Positions 45,668 through 57,805 of a stretch of 64,000 nt of DNA are shown piece by piece (position 1 is the stretch's first letter; each line of letters starts with the position of its first letter). The position numbers and the translations under genes are program-made. This DNA is from Bacteroidales bacterium (GTDB lineage: Bacteria; Bacteroidota; Bacteroidia; Bacteroidales; UBA6680), in assembly GCA_025210735.1 (NCBI GenBank), contig JAOARD010000027.1, positions 59,785-123,784 of the forward strand, given 5' to 3'. Under the pieces are notes generated by a model. It ran no database searches, was not told the DNA's origin, and was given only the letters and a program-made list of their open reading frames with translations.

Positions 45668-46345
45668 CTACTCATCAAGCAGGTCAGGTCTCAGTCTGCG
45701 AGTACGCTCTATACTCTGTTCCTCTTTCCACTTATCAATGAGCTTAGGATTTCCTGAAAGCAGAACCTCCGGAACCTTCCATCCGTTATACTCTGCAGGA
45801 CGTGTATATACAGGCGGTGCCAGTAAACCATCCTGAAAAGAGTCGGTTAATGCCGATGTCTCATCAGACATTGCACCCGGAATAAGCCTTACAACACTAT
45901 CAACAATTATTGCCGCAGCCAGTTCGCCACCCGTAAGCACGTAGTCGCCAATAGATATCTCCATTGTAATAAGGTGCTCTCTTATACGGTGATCAATACC
46001 TTTATAGTGTCCGCAAAGTATAATGATATTCTTCATCAGGCTCAGACCATTGGCTTTTGTCTGATCATAACGCTCTCCATCAGGCGATGTATAGATAATC
46101 GCATCGTAATCGCGTTCGCTTTTAAGTTTCTCAATAGCTCTGAATATTGGATCAATTGTCATAACCATTCCTGCATCGCCACTAAAAGCGTAATCGTCAA
46201 CACGGCGGTGTTTATCGGTTGAGTAGTCTCTTATATTATGAATATGTACCTCTGCAACACCTTTATCTTTTGCTCTCTTTATTATTGAATGGTTAAGCGG
46301 ACTCTCTAAAAGTTCCGGCAAAACTGTTAAAATATCTATACGCAT
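45668..46345 (-). CDS. trmD: tRNA (guanine-N1)-methyltransferase TrmD
   Basis: 225 residues, complete. It makes m1G37 in tRNAs with G36, preventing frameshifting. Conserved parts: [25 protein letters not shown] (standard V-D-D-x-P-Y-G-G loop in variant form), [13 protein letters not shown] and [14 protein letters not shown] of the trefoil knot, and [22 protein letters not shown]. It is not beside rpsP, rimM or rplS, unlike in Enterobacteria. Confidence 0.96.
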   Translation of the reverse strand: MRIDILTVLPELLESPLNHSIIKRAKDKGVAEVHIHNIRDYSTDKHRRVDDYAFSGDAGMVMTIDPIFRAIEKLKSERDYDAIIYTSPDGERYDQTKANGLSLMKNIIILCGHYKGIDHRIREHLITMEISIGDYVLTGGELAAAIIVDSVVRLIPGAMSDETSALTDSFQDGLLAPPVYTRPAEYNGWKVPEVLLSGNPKLIDKWKEEQSIERTRRLRPDLLDE

Positions 46346-46553
46346 AATTCTAATACAATTTAATTACATCCGGCATTAATGTTCTGTTCAATCAACAATA
46401 ACAGCTAAACTGCAAGGTAATCATGCTTTTATGGTTTAATATAAACTGTTGTTACCCGTTACCCTATTATAGCCCCTTAAGTAAAGCCGAAAATGAGTGC
46501 AATAATACAAAAAACAAAGCATACATAAAATTTCCTAAGTTCTTAAATATGAT

Positions 46554-46561
46554 TAAATTTG
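46554..46561 (+). promoter_or_regulatory. -7 element of the DUF349-pyrG-yidC cluster
   Basis: TAAATTTG, exact consensus, 32 bases before the ATG at 46593. No -33 TTTG is seen at usual spacing. Confidence 0.45.
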
Positions 46562-46592
46562 TAGCTTTAAAAATTGATTTAAACAATTTATT

Positions 46593-48476
46593 ATGAGTAC
46601 TAACGAGAATACCCCTGTTCAAGATGAACAAGTCAATACTAATGAGAGTGTTGAAAATGTGGAGCAAAACCATGATCAAGAGCCTGTTGCCGAAGTAACT
46701 GAAGCAACAATCGAGAACAAGTCAGAGACGTCAGAAAACGAAGAGCAGAAAGAAACTGTAGATTATAATCTGCTTTCGGAAGAGGAGATTGTAGACGCTC
46801 TTACTAAATTAATCTCAGAAAACAGTGTGCAAAAAATCAGAAAAGATGTTGATGAGATTAAAACAGCATTTTATAAAAAGTATAGAGCTGGAATTGACAA
46901 AGCGCGTGAGGAGTTTGTAGCTGAAGGTAACGAGGAGAAAGATTTTGCATATCCTCTATTGCCATTAGAGAAACAGCTAAAAGAGATTATTCGTACATAT
47001 CGTGAAAATCTTTCGGCGCATGAGTTGAATATTGCAGAGGGAAAGAAGAAGAATCTTGCTGCAAAGAACGAAATTATTGAGAAGATTAAAGAGTTGATTA
47101 ACAGTGAAGAGACTCTTAACGATACCTTTAACGAGTTTAAGACGTTAAAAGAGCGTTGGGATAATGTTGGTCAGGTTCCGCAAGAGAATGTAAAAGCTCT
47201 TTGGGAGTCGTACCACTACACTGTGCAGCAGTTCTACGATTATATAAAGATAAATAACGAGCTTAGAGATCTTGATCTTAAGAAGAATCTTGAGGCTAAG
47301 TTGCAGTTATGTGAGAAGGCAGAGGATCTGCTATTAGAATCTAACATAATTGATGCATTTAAGAAGCTACAGAAGTATCACGAAGCATGGCGCGAGATTG
47401 GGCCGGTACCACATGAGCAGAGAAACTCAATTTGGGAGCGTTTTAGTGCTGCTACATCACAAATAAATAAGAAACATCAGGACTATTTTGTTGGTCTTAA
47501 GGAGGAGCAGAAGAAGAATCTAGAGGCTAAAACATTGCTTTGTGAGCAGGTTGAAGCTGAGATTGAGGTTGCTAAGAACAGCCACCAGCAATGGACAAAA
47601 GCTTCTGATAAGATAATTGAGATACAGAAGACCTGGAAAACAATTGGTTTTGCTCCAAAGAAGAGTAATACAGAGATATATCAGCGTTTCAGAGCTGCTT
47701 GCGATAAATTCTTTGAGTCTAAGAAAGAGTTCTATCAAAAATCTAAGCAAGAGCATGAAGAGAACATGAAGAAGAAGGTTACTCTTTGCGAGAGAGCTGA
47801 AGCTTTAATGAACAGCGAGGATTGGAAGAAGACAACAGATCAGCTTATTAACCTGCAGAAGGAGTGGAAGACTGTTGGACCGGTTTCGAGAAAAGATTCA
47901 GACAATATCTGGAACAGATTCCGCAAAGCATGTGATACGTTCTTTAACCGCAAAGAGGAGCATTTTGCTAATATAGATTCTGTTTACGAGAAGAATCTTG
48001 AGGAGAAAAAAGCTCTTATTGAAGAGATTAAGGCATTTACTATAAGCGACGATATGCAGGATAGCCTTGCTAAACTTAAGGAGTTCCAGCGTCGTTGGTC
48101 TGAGATAGGTTTTGTACCTATGAAGAATAAAGATGAGATTCAGCAGCTTTACAGAGAGTCTATTAATGCACACTTTGATAGCCTGAACCTTAATGAAGAT
48201 AAGAGAAATACTCTTAAATTCAAGAATAAAATTGAGGATCTTATGCAGGGAGGTAACTCTGATATTAAGATTCGTCAGGAGAGAGAGAAGCATTACAACA
48301 GACTTAAGAAACTTGAAAACGACATAGTTGTTCTTGAGAATAACATAGGATTCTTCTCAAACTCTAAGAATGCTGAATCGCTTATAAAAGATGTTAAGGT
48401 TAAGATAGATCGTGCAAGAAGAGACATCAATGATCTTAAGAAGAAGATCAGAATGATAGACTCTATGAACAAGTAA
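46593..48476 (+). CDS. DUF349-repeat protein
   Basis: 627 residues. An acidic, Glu/Asn-rich N-terminus (1-65) is followed by about five DUF349 repeats, each a helical hairpin with a W-(K/R)-x-(I/V)-G-x-(V/A)-P motif (RWDNVGQVP, AWREIGPVP, TWKTIGFAP, EWKTVGPVS, RWSEIGFVP). The C-terminus is a coiled coil (QEREKHYNRLKKLENDIVVLE). Its function is not established. It is 30 bases upstream of pyrG, probably in the same transcript. Confidence 0.9.
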   Translation: MSTNENTPVQDEQVNTNESVENVEQNHDQEPVAEVTEATIENKSETSENEEQKETVDYNLLSEEEIVDALTKLISENSVQKIRKDVDEIKTAFYKKYRAGIDKAREEFVAEGNEEKDFAYPLLPLEKQLKEIIRTYRENLSAHELNIAEGKKKNLAAKNEIIEKIKELINSEETLNDTFNEFKTLKERWDNVGQVPQENVKALWESYHYTVQQFYDYIKINNELRDLDLKKNLEAKLQLCEKAEDLLLESNIIDAFKKLQKYHEAWREIGPVPHEQRNSIWERFSAATSQINKKHQDYFVGLKEEQKKNLEAKTLLCEQVEAEIEVAKNSHQQWTKASDKIIEIQKTWKTIGFAPKKSNTEIYQRFRAACDKFFESKKEFYQKSKQEHEENMKKKVTLCERAEALMNSEDWKKTTDQLINLQKEWKTVGPVSRKDSDNIWNRFRKACDTFFNRKEEHFANIDSVYEKNLEEKKALIEEIKAFTISDDMQDSLAKLKEFQRRWSEIGFVPMKNKDEIQQLYRESINAHFDSLNLNEDKRNTLKFKNKIEDLMQGGNSDIKIRQEREKHYNRLKKLENDIVVLENNIGFFSNSKNAESLIKDVKVKIDRARRDINDLKKKIRMIDSMNK

Positions 48477-48494
48477 TTGATTTTAGTAATTTAA

Positions 48495-50111
<1,617 letters not shown>

Positions 50112-50178
50112 ATTATTTGTACAGAACATTATTAATGTGGCTGTTAAATGCAGCCATACATTATAAAAAGATATATAT

Positions 50179-52065
50179 ATGAATAAAAATAATATTATAG
50201 GATTAGCAATCATAGGTATTATCCTTGTTGCCTTCTCTTACTTCAATAAACCGAGTGAGGAGCAGATTGCTAAGGAGAATCGTTATCGCGATTCTATTGC
50301 TGCTGTAAATGAACAGAACGTTGCAGAGGCAAAACGCGCTGAGGAAGCAGCAAAAGCTACTCAACAAGCTGTTAGTGTTGCAGATACCCTTTCAAAAGAT
50401 CAGAGATTAGTTGATGCATATGGTGTATTTGCATCAGCGGCCGAGAGAGAGGCTAAATATTACACTCTGGAGAACGAAAAAATGGTGATTACCCTGAATG
50501 CATTAGGGGGTAAGGTAGAGTCTGTAAAACTTAAAGACTATACTACATACACAGGCGATGAGTTAGTGCTTTTCAGAGGAGAGGATAATATCTTTGGATT
50601 TGATTTCTTTGCAAGTAATCGTAAAATTGCTACCAACAACCTATTCTTTGAAATGGTTGGAGAAAGTAACAATGTAACTGTAACAGGTGATAACAAGAAG
50701 AGTGTTACAATGCGCCTGAATGCCGGAAACGGAAGATACATTGATTACATATATACAATGACAGGAAACTCATTCATGTTAGATTTCGATATGAGATTTG
50801 TAAACATGGATAAGATTCTTTCTGGTAATACATCGTTCCTTAACCTTACATGGCAGATAAACTCACCACAGCATGAAAAAGGTCATAAAAATGAGAATCA
50901 ATATACAACTATAGCTTACAAGCATCTTGATGGTGACACAGATGATCTTAATGCAGGAGCTGATGCAGATGAAGAGAAACTTGATACACGTGTAGAGTGG
51001 GTATCATTTAAAGATCAGTTCTTCTCATCAATTATTGTTTCAGATAATGGATTCCAGAGCCCAATAATGAATACAGAGAGTTATCAGGAGGGATCTGGAC
51101 TTATTAAGAAGTTTAAGGCTAATCTTGGGGTACACTATACTGGTACAAACGATGAGAAAGTTAAGCTTAATCTATATTTTGGTCCTAATAAATACAATAT
51201 TCTTGAAGATCAGGGTAAAGGTTTTGAGAAACTTGTTCCTCTTGGATGGGGTATTTTTGGATGGGTAAACAGATATGTTGTTATTCCTGTGTTTAACTAT
51301 CTTGAAGGATCAATTGCAAGCATGGGGCTTATAATACTGATACTTACAATACTTATTAAACTTGTACTGTTCCCGTTAACATACAAATCGTACCAGTCAT
51401 CTGCAAAGATGCGTGTACTTAAACCAGAGGTTGAAGAGATATCTAAGAAGTTCCCTAAGAAAGAGGATGCTATGAAGAAACAGCAGGCTACAATGGCTCT
51501 CTATAAGAAAGCCGGAGCTAGCCCTTTTGGAGGATGTATACCACTGTTGGTTCAGATGCCAATTATTATTGCAATGTTCCGTTTCTTCCCATCAGCATTT
51601 GAGTTACGTCAGAAATCGTTCCTGTGGGCCGATGATCTTTCATCGTACGATGCTATTTTAAGCTGGAATTTAGATATTCCACTTATATCACATTATTACG
51701 GAAACCACATAAGTTTGTTTACTCTGTTAATGGCTGTAGCACTTGTTCTTTCAACAAAACTAAACAGTTCGCAAATGGGCGATGCAAATGCACAAATGCC
51801 GGGTATGAAGTTTATGATGAACTGGGGTATGCCTGTAATGATGGTGTTCTGGTTTAACAACTATGCAGCAGGTCTTAGTTACTACTACTTCTTGTCAAAC
51901 GTTATTACAATAGGTCAGTCAATGGCATTCCGTAAGTTTGTAGATGAAAATGCTATTAAGCGTAAGATTCAGGCTAATAAGAGTAAACCGGTTAAAAAAT
52001 CTAAACTTGCTATGCGTATGGAAGAGATGGCAAAGCAAAAAGGTTATAACCAAAAGAAGAAATAA
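50179..52065 (+). CDS. yidC: Membrane protein insertase YidC
   Basis: 628 residues. N-terminal transmembrane helix (4-22), large periplasmic beta-sandwich domain (about 65-355), then the conserved five-helix insertase core (about 375-600) with SLGLIILILTILIKLVLFPLT-like TM2, FGGCIPLLVQMPIIIAMFRF and a Lys-rich cytoplasmic tail for ribosome contact. Order pyrG-yidC is usual in Bacteroidota. Ends in a strong terminator. Confidence 0.96.
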   Translation: MNKNNIIGLAIIGIILVAFSYFNKPSEEQIAKENRYRDSIAAVNEQNVAEAKRAEEAAKATQQAVSVADTLSKDQRLVDAYGVFASAAEREAKYYTLENEKMVITLNALGGKVESVKLKDYTTYTGDELVLFRGEDNIFGFDFFASNRKIATNNLFFEMVGESNNVTVTGDNKKSVTMRLNAGNGRYIDYIYTMTGNSFMLDFDMRFVNMDKILSGNTSFLNLTWQINSPQHEKGHKNENQYTTIAYKHLDGDTDDLNAGADADEEKLDTRVEWVSFKDQFFSSIIVSDNGFQSPIMNTESYQEGSGLIKKFKANLGVHYTGTNDEKVKLNLYFGPNKYNILEDQGKGFEKLVPLGWGIFGWVNRYVVIPVFNYLEGSIASMGLIILILTILIKLVLFPLTYKSYQSSAKMRVLKPEVEEISKKFPKKEDAMKKQQATMALYKKAGASPFGGCIPLLVQMPIIIAMFRFFPSAFELRQKSFLWADDLSSYDAILSWNLDIPLISHYYGNHISLFTLLMAVALVLSTKLNSSQMGDANAQMPGMKFMMNWGMPVMMVFWFNNYAAGLSYYYFLSNVITIGQSMAFRKFVDENAIKRKIQANKSKPVKKSKLAMRMEEMAKQKGYNQKKK

Positions 52066-52086
52066 TTATATATCTTAACTATATAC

Positions 52087-52125
52087 AAAGCAGGCTGATC
52101 AGTTAAAGATCAGCCTGCTTTTTTA
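52087..52125. terminator. Rho-independent terminator, usable on both strands
   Basis: Perfect 14-bp stem (52087-52100 with 52108-52121), followed by TTTTTT on the plus strand, between yidC and the convergent gene at 52143. Confidence 0.92.
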
Positions 52126-52142
52126 TCTGCAAAGCCTTTTTG

Positions 52143-53126
52143 TTACATTAACATATCATCTGTAAGTATCTTTTTAGTAACAGATAATACACTCCACTTG
52201 TTATCCTGAACCTCTTTACATGTAAAACAATATCTGTGATTTTTAATATCAATATACACCTCTTGTCTATCTTTAAATGAGTGTATATCATATATATCAG
52301 CTTGTATTGCATTATATGAGTCTCCATGATACCTCAATACAGGTTTGTTATAGAGCTTAAAATCACATTCCTCTATATCCATTAATCGTACTCTGTTAGT
52401 CAGAGACGATATGTACACAGTAGATATATTATCACCGTTTATCAGATGCTCAATGCTACTATGTTTTAAACAGGCCTCTAATATAGAGTTAAAATAGATT
52501 CTTTTATCATTATCCATCTTAGGAAATAAAAATTTAGAATAGTCAATTGGAGGATATGGATTAGGAAAGAATGTAGTGTCTTGCAAAACAGTGTTTGCTA
52601 ATTCATTTAGAATAAGCCTCACTTTTTGATTTATATTATAAATATCTTTAGTATATAACAGATTGGACCATGAGGTTGCATAATCTAATAATATTCGAAG
52701 TTCCGGTGAAAAATAGATAATACCATCATCATCGCACGCATAGGTGTCCTTATTTAAAGCATACACAGTGTATGCTTTGCTCATTATTTTGTAAGTTCTG
52801 CTGCTAATAAGATGATAATTCTCGTCAGCTCCTTCTGGTATTGAATCAGCATCTCTTTGTAAAAGTATGTTTCTGGTAGCAATATCATAGTTATCAGTAT
52901 CAAGTTTGTCTTTTTCAACATAATAGGTGGAATCCATATGCCTCATAATTTGCACAATAGAATCTGTTAACCAGTTTACTTTCTCTGATATAAACCAATA
53001 TGAATGTGGAGTATAATTAGCTCCTTGGTATAGTTTATAAAATACTGTTTTTTTTATATGCACTTGCTGACAATAACATATAGATAACAGAGGTATAAAA
53101 ACAGATAAGAGGTAGATTTTTTTCAT
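52143..53126 (-). CDS. Secreted protein of unknown function
   Basis: 327 residues. Signal peptide about 1-20 (MKKIYLLSVFIPLLSICYCQ); the Cys near the cleavage site does not form a good lipobox. The mature part is rich in Tyr, Asp and Asn with mixed alpha/beta pattern. No family is recognised. The upstream 326-base gap (53127-53452) shows no other gene. Confidence 0.65.
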   Translation of the reverse strand: MKKIYLLSVFIPLLSICYCQQVHIKKTVFYKLYQGANYTPHSYWFISEKVNWLTDSIVQIMRHMDSTYYVEKDKLDTDNYDIATRNILLQRDADSIPEGADENYHLISSRTYKIMSKAYTVYALNKDTYACDDDGIIYFSPELRILLDYATSWSNLLYTKDIYNINQKVRLILNELANTVLQDTTFFPNPYPPIDYSKFLFPKMDNDKRIYFNSILEACLKHSSIEHLINGDNISTVYISSLTNRVRLMDIEECDFKLYNKPVLRYHGDSYNAIQADIYDIHSFKDRQEVYIDIKNHRYCFTCKEVQDNKWSVLSVTKKILTDDMLM

Positions 53127-53412
53127 TATAATGTTTTTAGTTTTTAAGGGTCAATAAACTGTTTACATGCTTTAGTTTCACTTCATACGCAAACCAACTA
53201 TTATGCCATAACCATCAATAATTATATGTTTGTCACTCAAAATAGTAGTTTTATCAGAGAGGCTAAAGATATATAGTTCTATATTACAGTGTCTTATCAT
53301 TAAGTATAAATACCTTTTCTGCCATTTAACATTTCGTGTTGCAACAAATACATTTCATGTAGTAATTATATCAGTTGGCGCACCACAAATTAAAAATAGC
53401 CTTACAGCACCC

Positions 53413-53420
53413 TAAATTTG
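53413..53420 (+). promoter_or_regulatory. -7 element of the RND efflux cluster
   Basis: TAAATTTG, exact consensus, 32 bases before the ATG at 53453. No -33 TTTG at standard spacing. Confidence 0.45.
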
Positions 53421-53452
53421 TATCAGAAATAAACCGAAAAGACAATTAAAGG

Positions 53453-54520
53453 ATGTTGAAACGTGGTATATATATTATCTCTTTAGCTGGTGCAATAACA
53501 CTGGCAGGATGTGGTGGAGATAATATTAAGGTAGAAGAAAAGGTTAAGTATGTCAAGGTACAGAAAGTTAAATCGTACCAAGACAGAGATAAATTAATCT
53601 TCAATGGAAAGATAAAGGAGAAGAGTTTAACCTCACTATCGTTCAGGGTAGGAGGACCATTGGTTAATCTGAATGTAAACACTGGCGATTATGTTAATAA
53701 AGGGCAGGTTATAGCTGTTATTGATAAACGCGACTACAGATTACAGGTACAATCAACCAAGGCACAGTATACTCAATTAGAGGGCGAATATGAGCGTTAT
53801 AAAGAGTTATATAATAAGAATAAAATTCCTGCAAACTCATTTGAGAAAATAGAGTCAGGCTATCTGATGGCAAAAACTGCTTACGAGAATGCAGTAAACC
53901 AGCTTAACGATACAGAGTTGAAAGCTCCTGCGGCAGGATATATTCACGAAAAATTTACAGAAAACTTCCAAACTGTTGGCGCGGGACAACCAATAGTATC
54001 TATTATAAACTTGTCGAAACTAGAAGTTGTAATTTCTGTTCCTGAAAACCAGTTACTGGCAATTAGAAGCTGCCGTAATACTTACTTAGATGTTAAGAAT
54101 GCTAATGTTTCTAAGTTGCCGGTAACGGTTTTATCTGTTGCAGATAAAGCAAAATCAGATGGATTGTACGAGGTTAAGTTCTCATTTAAAAACGACAAAA
54201 GCATGGATATATTCCCTGGAATGTCTGCTGAAATTACAATGAATTTTGACAATAACGATAATATTACACTTATCCCGTCATCATCTGTATTCAGAAAAGA
54301 TAAAGGCTCATATGTTTGGGTTTACAATGCAGAGTCAAAAAGTATAACAAAGAGACGTATTGAAATTAAGCAGATTGCTCAGGATGGGTTTGTAGAGATT
54401 ACATCTGGTCTTAAATCAGATGAGCAGATTGTAACTGCCGGAACACATTACCTATACGAGAATCAGATAGTTAAACCAATTGTAAAAGCTTCAGAAACTA
54501 ATATTGGGAGACTACTATAA
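53453..54520 (+). CDS. RND efflux periplasmic adaptor lipoprotein
   Basis: 355 residues. Lipobox LAGC (Cys20) anchors it to the inner membrane. A barrel-sandwich (lipoyl-like) domain has FRVGGPLVNLNVNTGDYVNKGQ and ELKAPAAGYIHEKFTENFQTVGAGQP, with an alpha-hairpin (about 105-150) between the halves. Beta-barrel and membrane-proximal domains follow. It bridges the pump encoded next to the TolC-type channel; its stop shares a base with the pump's ATG (TAATG). Confidence 0.93.
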   Translation: MLKRGIYIISLAGAITLAGCGGDNIKVEEKVKYVKVQKVKSYQDRDKLIFNGKIKEKSLTSLSFRVGGPLVNLNVNTGDYVNKGQVIAVIDKRDYRLQVQSTKAQYTQLEGEYERYKELYNKNKIPANSFEKIESGYLMAKTAYENAVNQLNDTELKAPAAGYIHEKFTENFQTVGAGQPIVSIINLSKLEVVISVPENQLLAIRSCRNTYLDVKNANVSKLPVTVLSVADKAKSDGLYEVKFSFKNDKSMDIFPGMSAEITMNFDNNDNITLIPSSSVFRKDKGSYVWVYNAESKSITKRRIEIKQIAQDGFVEITSGLKSDEQIVTAGTHYLYENQIVKPIVKASETNIGRLL

Positions 54521-57500
54521 TGCTTGATAAGTTATTAAAACAGAAAGCACTTCTGAATACTATTCTGTTTGCTATATTAATTGGAGGTGTATTTGCATAT
54601 AAAAAACTGGGAAAGCTTGAGGATGCCGAGATTGCAATTAAATCGGCAGTGATAGTTACCCCATATCCCGGAGCTACAGCTCATGAGGTTGAGCTGGAGG
54701 TGACAGATGCTCTTGAAAAAGCTCTTCAGAAATTAGAGAATGTAAAGGATATTACATCAAGATCGCTTCCGGGGCTATCAGAGATTACAATAAATATTGA
54801 AACAACTGTTCCGTCATCTGAAATACCACAGGTATGGGATCATCTTCGCCGAAAGGTAAGTGATGCAAAATCATCGCTACCACAGGGAGCAATGACTCCA
54901 ATTGTGAACGATGATTTTGGAGATGTGTATGGAATATTTGTTGCTGTTACAGGAAACGGGTACGAATACCGCGAATTTTACAACTATGTTGATCTGCTTC
55001 GCAGAGAGATACTGAATGTTGATGGTATAAAGAGAATAGAGCTGTTTGGTGCACAAACAGAGGCTATTGATATAAGCTTTTCACAAGAGAAACTGGCAAG
55101 TCTTAGCATAAATCCTATGCTAATAGTGCAGGCAATAAATAATCAGGGAGAGATCGTGAATCCGGGTAGTATTATATCGGGTACAGATCGTGTCAGATTG
55201 AGTGTTGGTAATAAGTATACCTCAATAAAAGAGGTTGAGGATGTACTTGTTCAGGTTCCGGGAGGAGGTAGCTTCAGACTTGGTAACATAGTTGATGTAA
55301 AACCATCGTTTTATGAACCAAAACGTCAGGGAATAACATTTAATGGCGATAGAGCAATAAGTCTTGCAATATCTGTTGAGAGTGGCGTTAACGTTATTAC
55401 TGTTGGTGAGAATTTTCAGAAGAAACTGGACGAACTTGAAGGCAGACTACCTGCTGGTATAGTTGTAAACAGTGTATTCTCGCAGCCAGAAAGGGTTGAT
55501 ACCTCAATAAACAACTTTATAATAAATCTTATAGAGTCGGTATTAATTGTTGTTGTTGTACTGCTGTTTGCAATGGGGATGCGTTCAGGACTACTTATTG
55601 CCAGCGGTTTGGTATTCACAATACTCGGAACATTTATTGTGATGCTTATAATGGATATAGAGTTACAGCGTATATCACTTGCAGCAATTATTGTGGCAAT
55701 GGGTATGCTTGTAGATAACTCAATTGTAATAGCCGATGGTATAATAATGGATCTGAAACGGGGTGTAGATAAGCGTAAAGCATTTACATCAATTGTAAAA
55801 CAGACAGCAATGCCTCTGTTAGGAGCTACTGTAATTGCAATACTTGCATTTATGCCGCTTGCGATGTCACCCGATTCAGCAGGAGAGTATCTGTCGTCGT
55901 TATTTACAGTACTGGCAATATCGCTGTTCCTTAGTTGGTTGTTTGCAATGGTTCAGACACCATTTATGGCTGCCAGATTCTTCAAAAATGGCGTTAAAAA
56001 GAAGAAAAAAGAGAAAGAGGGGGATAGCGATCCTTATAATACAAAGTTCTATCAGAAGTTCAGAAAGAGTCTTGTATGGACACTATCGCATAAATCAATG
56101 TTTCTTGCAGTAAGTATTGTAATACTTGTTGTATCATTCTACTCATTCAGATTTATAAAGTTTGAGTTTATGCCAATGCTAGACTACAACCAGTTTGTAA
56201 TTGAGTATAAGATGCCAAAAGGTACAGATATAACAGCTGTAGAGAATGATATTAATGAGATAAGTAAAGAGATTCTGAAATGGGATGATGTAATTAATGT
56301 TACAGCTGCTGTAGGAAGTACACCTGCACGTTATACGCTTATTCGTCCAATGAATAAAGGAGGATCAAACTACGCTGAGATGATTGTAGACGTAGAAGAT
56401 TTTGATGCTTCGCTTGTAGTAGGAGAGAGAATAATTAAATATATAGCCGAAAATTATCCTCAAGCCATTGCCCGTAAGAGAGTATATGGACCAATATCGT
56501 CGGAGTATGAGATTGAAGTACAGTTCTCTGGTCCCGATCCGGCGGTGTTGAGAGGGTTAGCAGAGAAGGCAAAAGAAATTATGCGTGAAGAGCCTACAGC
56601 TGCATTCGTATCAGACAACTGGCAAAATAAAGTAAAAGTGTTTTCTCCGCAATACTCGGTAGAGCAGGCCGGACAGGTTTCGATATCGAGAAGCGATGTT
56701 GCTAATGCCATTGCCATAGCTACGGATGGGCTGGCTGTAGGTGTAATGCAGGACGGAAATAAGAGCCTGCCAATTATGCTAAAAACAGATAAGTCGATTG
56801 GTAAAGATATCAACAAGGTGTCAAGTATACCAGTATGGGGAATGCACAATAAAAGCAGTGTACCATTATCAAAGGTAACAGAGAGTACAGATGTGCGATG
56901 GGAAGATAATGAGATACACCGTTTTAATGGTCAGAGAGCAATCAGAGCACAGTGCGATGCTGCACCAGGTAACCTTACAACCGATGTTGAGAAGAAACTT
57001 AAACCACAGATAAATGCAATTGAACTGCCAGATGGCTATTCAATGGAGTGGAAAGGTATTGGAGAGTCAAGTGAGGAGTCGCAGAATAACCTGTTTAGCT
57101 TCCTTCCGCTGGCACTGGGATTAATGGCAATGATTATTATTGCACTGTTCAATAACCTGAAACAATCTGCAATAATATTCGCAATCTTCCCATTCGCATT
57201 CATCGGAATTGTATTCGGCTTTATTGCAACAAATGCTGTGTTCACGTTTATCGGGATAATTGGTTCGTTGGGACTTATAGGAATGATGATTAAGAACTCT
57301 ATAGTTCTGCTTGATGAGATAAAACATAATATAAAAGCCGGAAAAACTGAATTTGAATCAATTGTATCGGCAGCAATATCAAGAATGCGTCCAGTGTTCC
57401 TGGCATCGGTAACAACAATATTGGGTATGCTACCACTGCTGTTTGATGTAATGTTTAAATCAATGGCTATTACAATCATCTTCGGATTACTATTTGGTAC

Positions 57501-57585
57501 GCTTATTACACTGTATGTGGTACCGGTAATGTATGCATCAATGTTTAAAGTAAAAGCAGTTAAAGCAGTAGAAGAGAATAATTAA
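54520..57585 (+). CDS. RND-superfamily efflux pump
   Basis: 1021 residues with the twelve-helix, two-loop RND plan. Periplasmic porter domains lie at about 35-330 and 555-850. TM4 has GMLVDNSIVIADG, keeping one Asp of the AcrB Asp-Asp pair (the second is Asn, a common variant), and TM10 has MMIKNSIVLLDEI with the coupling Lys. It uses the proton gradient to export hydrophobic drugs, bile salts or lipids. Substrate cannot be predicted. It is the central gene of the cluster. Confidence 0.93.
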   Translation: MLDKLLKQKALLNTILFAILIGGVFAYKKLGKLEDAEIAIKSAVIVTPYPGATAHEVELEVTDALEKALQKLENVKDITSRSLPGLSEITINIETTVPSSEIPQVWDHLRRKVSDAKSSLPQGAMTPIVNDDFGDVYGIFVAVTGNGYEYREFYNYVDLLRREILNVDGIKRIELFGAQTEAIDISFSQEKLASLSINPMLIVQAINNQGEIVNPGSIISGTDRVRLSVGNKYTSIKEVEDVLVQVPGGGSFRLGNIVDVKPSFYEPKRQGITFNGDRAISLAISVESGVNVITVGENFQKKLDELEGRLPAGIVVNSVFSQPERVDTSINNFIINLIESVLIVVVVLLFAMGMRSGLLIASGLVFTILGTFIVMLIMDIELQRISLAAIIVAMGMLVDNSIVIADGIIMDLKRGVDKRKAFTSIVKQTAMPLLGATVIAILAFMPLAMSPDSAGEYLSSLFTVLAISLFLSWLFAMVQTPFMAARFFKNGVKKKKKEKEGDSDPYNTKFYQKFRKSLVWTLSHKSMFLAVSIVILVVSFYSFRFIKFEFMPMLDYNQFVIEYKMPKGTDITAVENDINEISKEILKWDDVINVTAAVGSTPARYTLIRPMNKGGSNYAEMIVDVEDFDASLVVGERIIKYIAENYPQAIARKRVYGPISSEYEIEVQFSGPDPAVLRGLAEKAKEIMREEPTAAFVSDNWQNKVKVFSPQYSVEQAGQVSISRSDVANAIAIATDGLAVGVMQDGNKSLPIMLKTDKSIGKDINKVSSIPVWGMHNKSSVPLSKVTESTDVRWEDNEIHRFNGQRAIRAQCDAAPGNLTTDVEKKLKPQINAIELPDGYSMEWKGIGESSEESQNNLFSFLPLALGLMAMIIIALFNNLKQSAIIFAIFPFAFIGIVFGFIATNAVFTFIGIIGSLGLIGMMIKNSIVLLDEIKHNIKAGKTEFESIVSAAISRMRPVFLASVTTILGMLPLLFDVMFKSMAITIIFGLLFGTLITLYVVPVMYASMFKVKAVKAVEENN

Positions 57586-57616
57586 GGCTCTTGTGAAGCA
57601 GATCAAATATAGGCGG

Positions 57617-57657
57617 GAACCCGATCGAGACCGTCCTGGCCGGTCGGGTTCATTTTT
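57617..57657 (+). terminator. GC-rich terminator between pump and channel genes
   Basis: 11-bp stem (57617-57627 with 57641-57651, one G-T pair), then ATTTTT. It would cut or attenuate transcription between the pump and the TolC-type gene, so the latter may have an extra promoter or lower expression. The stem is unusually GC-rich for this window. Confidence 0.85.
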
Positions 57658-57805
57658 AAAGAAAATGACATTATAGTTTAAATCACTGATAAAAGATATA
57701 GGCGTTAAATTATCAGGTTTAATATGAGGATAGGACAAGAGGTCATGTTATTACATCACACTAAATAGTTATGATTCTCTTGTCCTTCTTACAAAAAACA
57801 AGATT

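Noticed and set aside
45560..45757. 65-codon plus-strand frame before trmD's 3' end
   Set aside because: Overlaps trmD on the opposite strand and shows no coding character.
53230..53415. 61-codon plus-strand frame upstream of the efflux adaptor
   Set aside because: Overlaps the region of the adaptor promoter and has no recognisable features.
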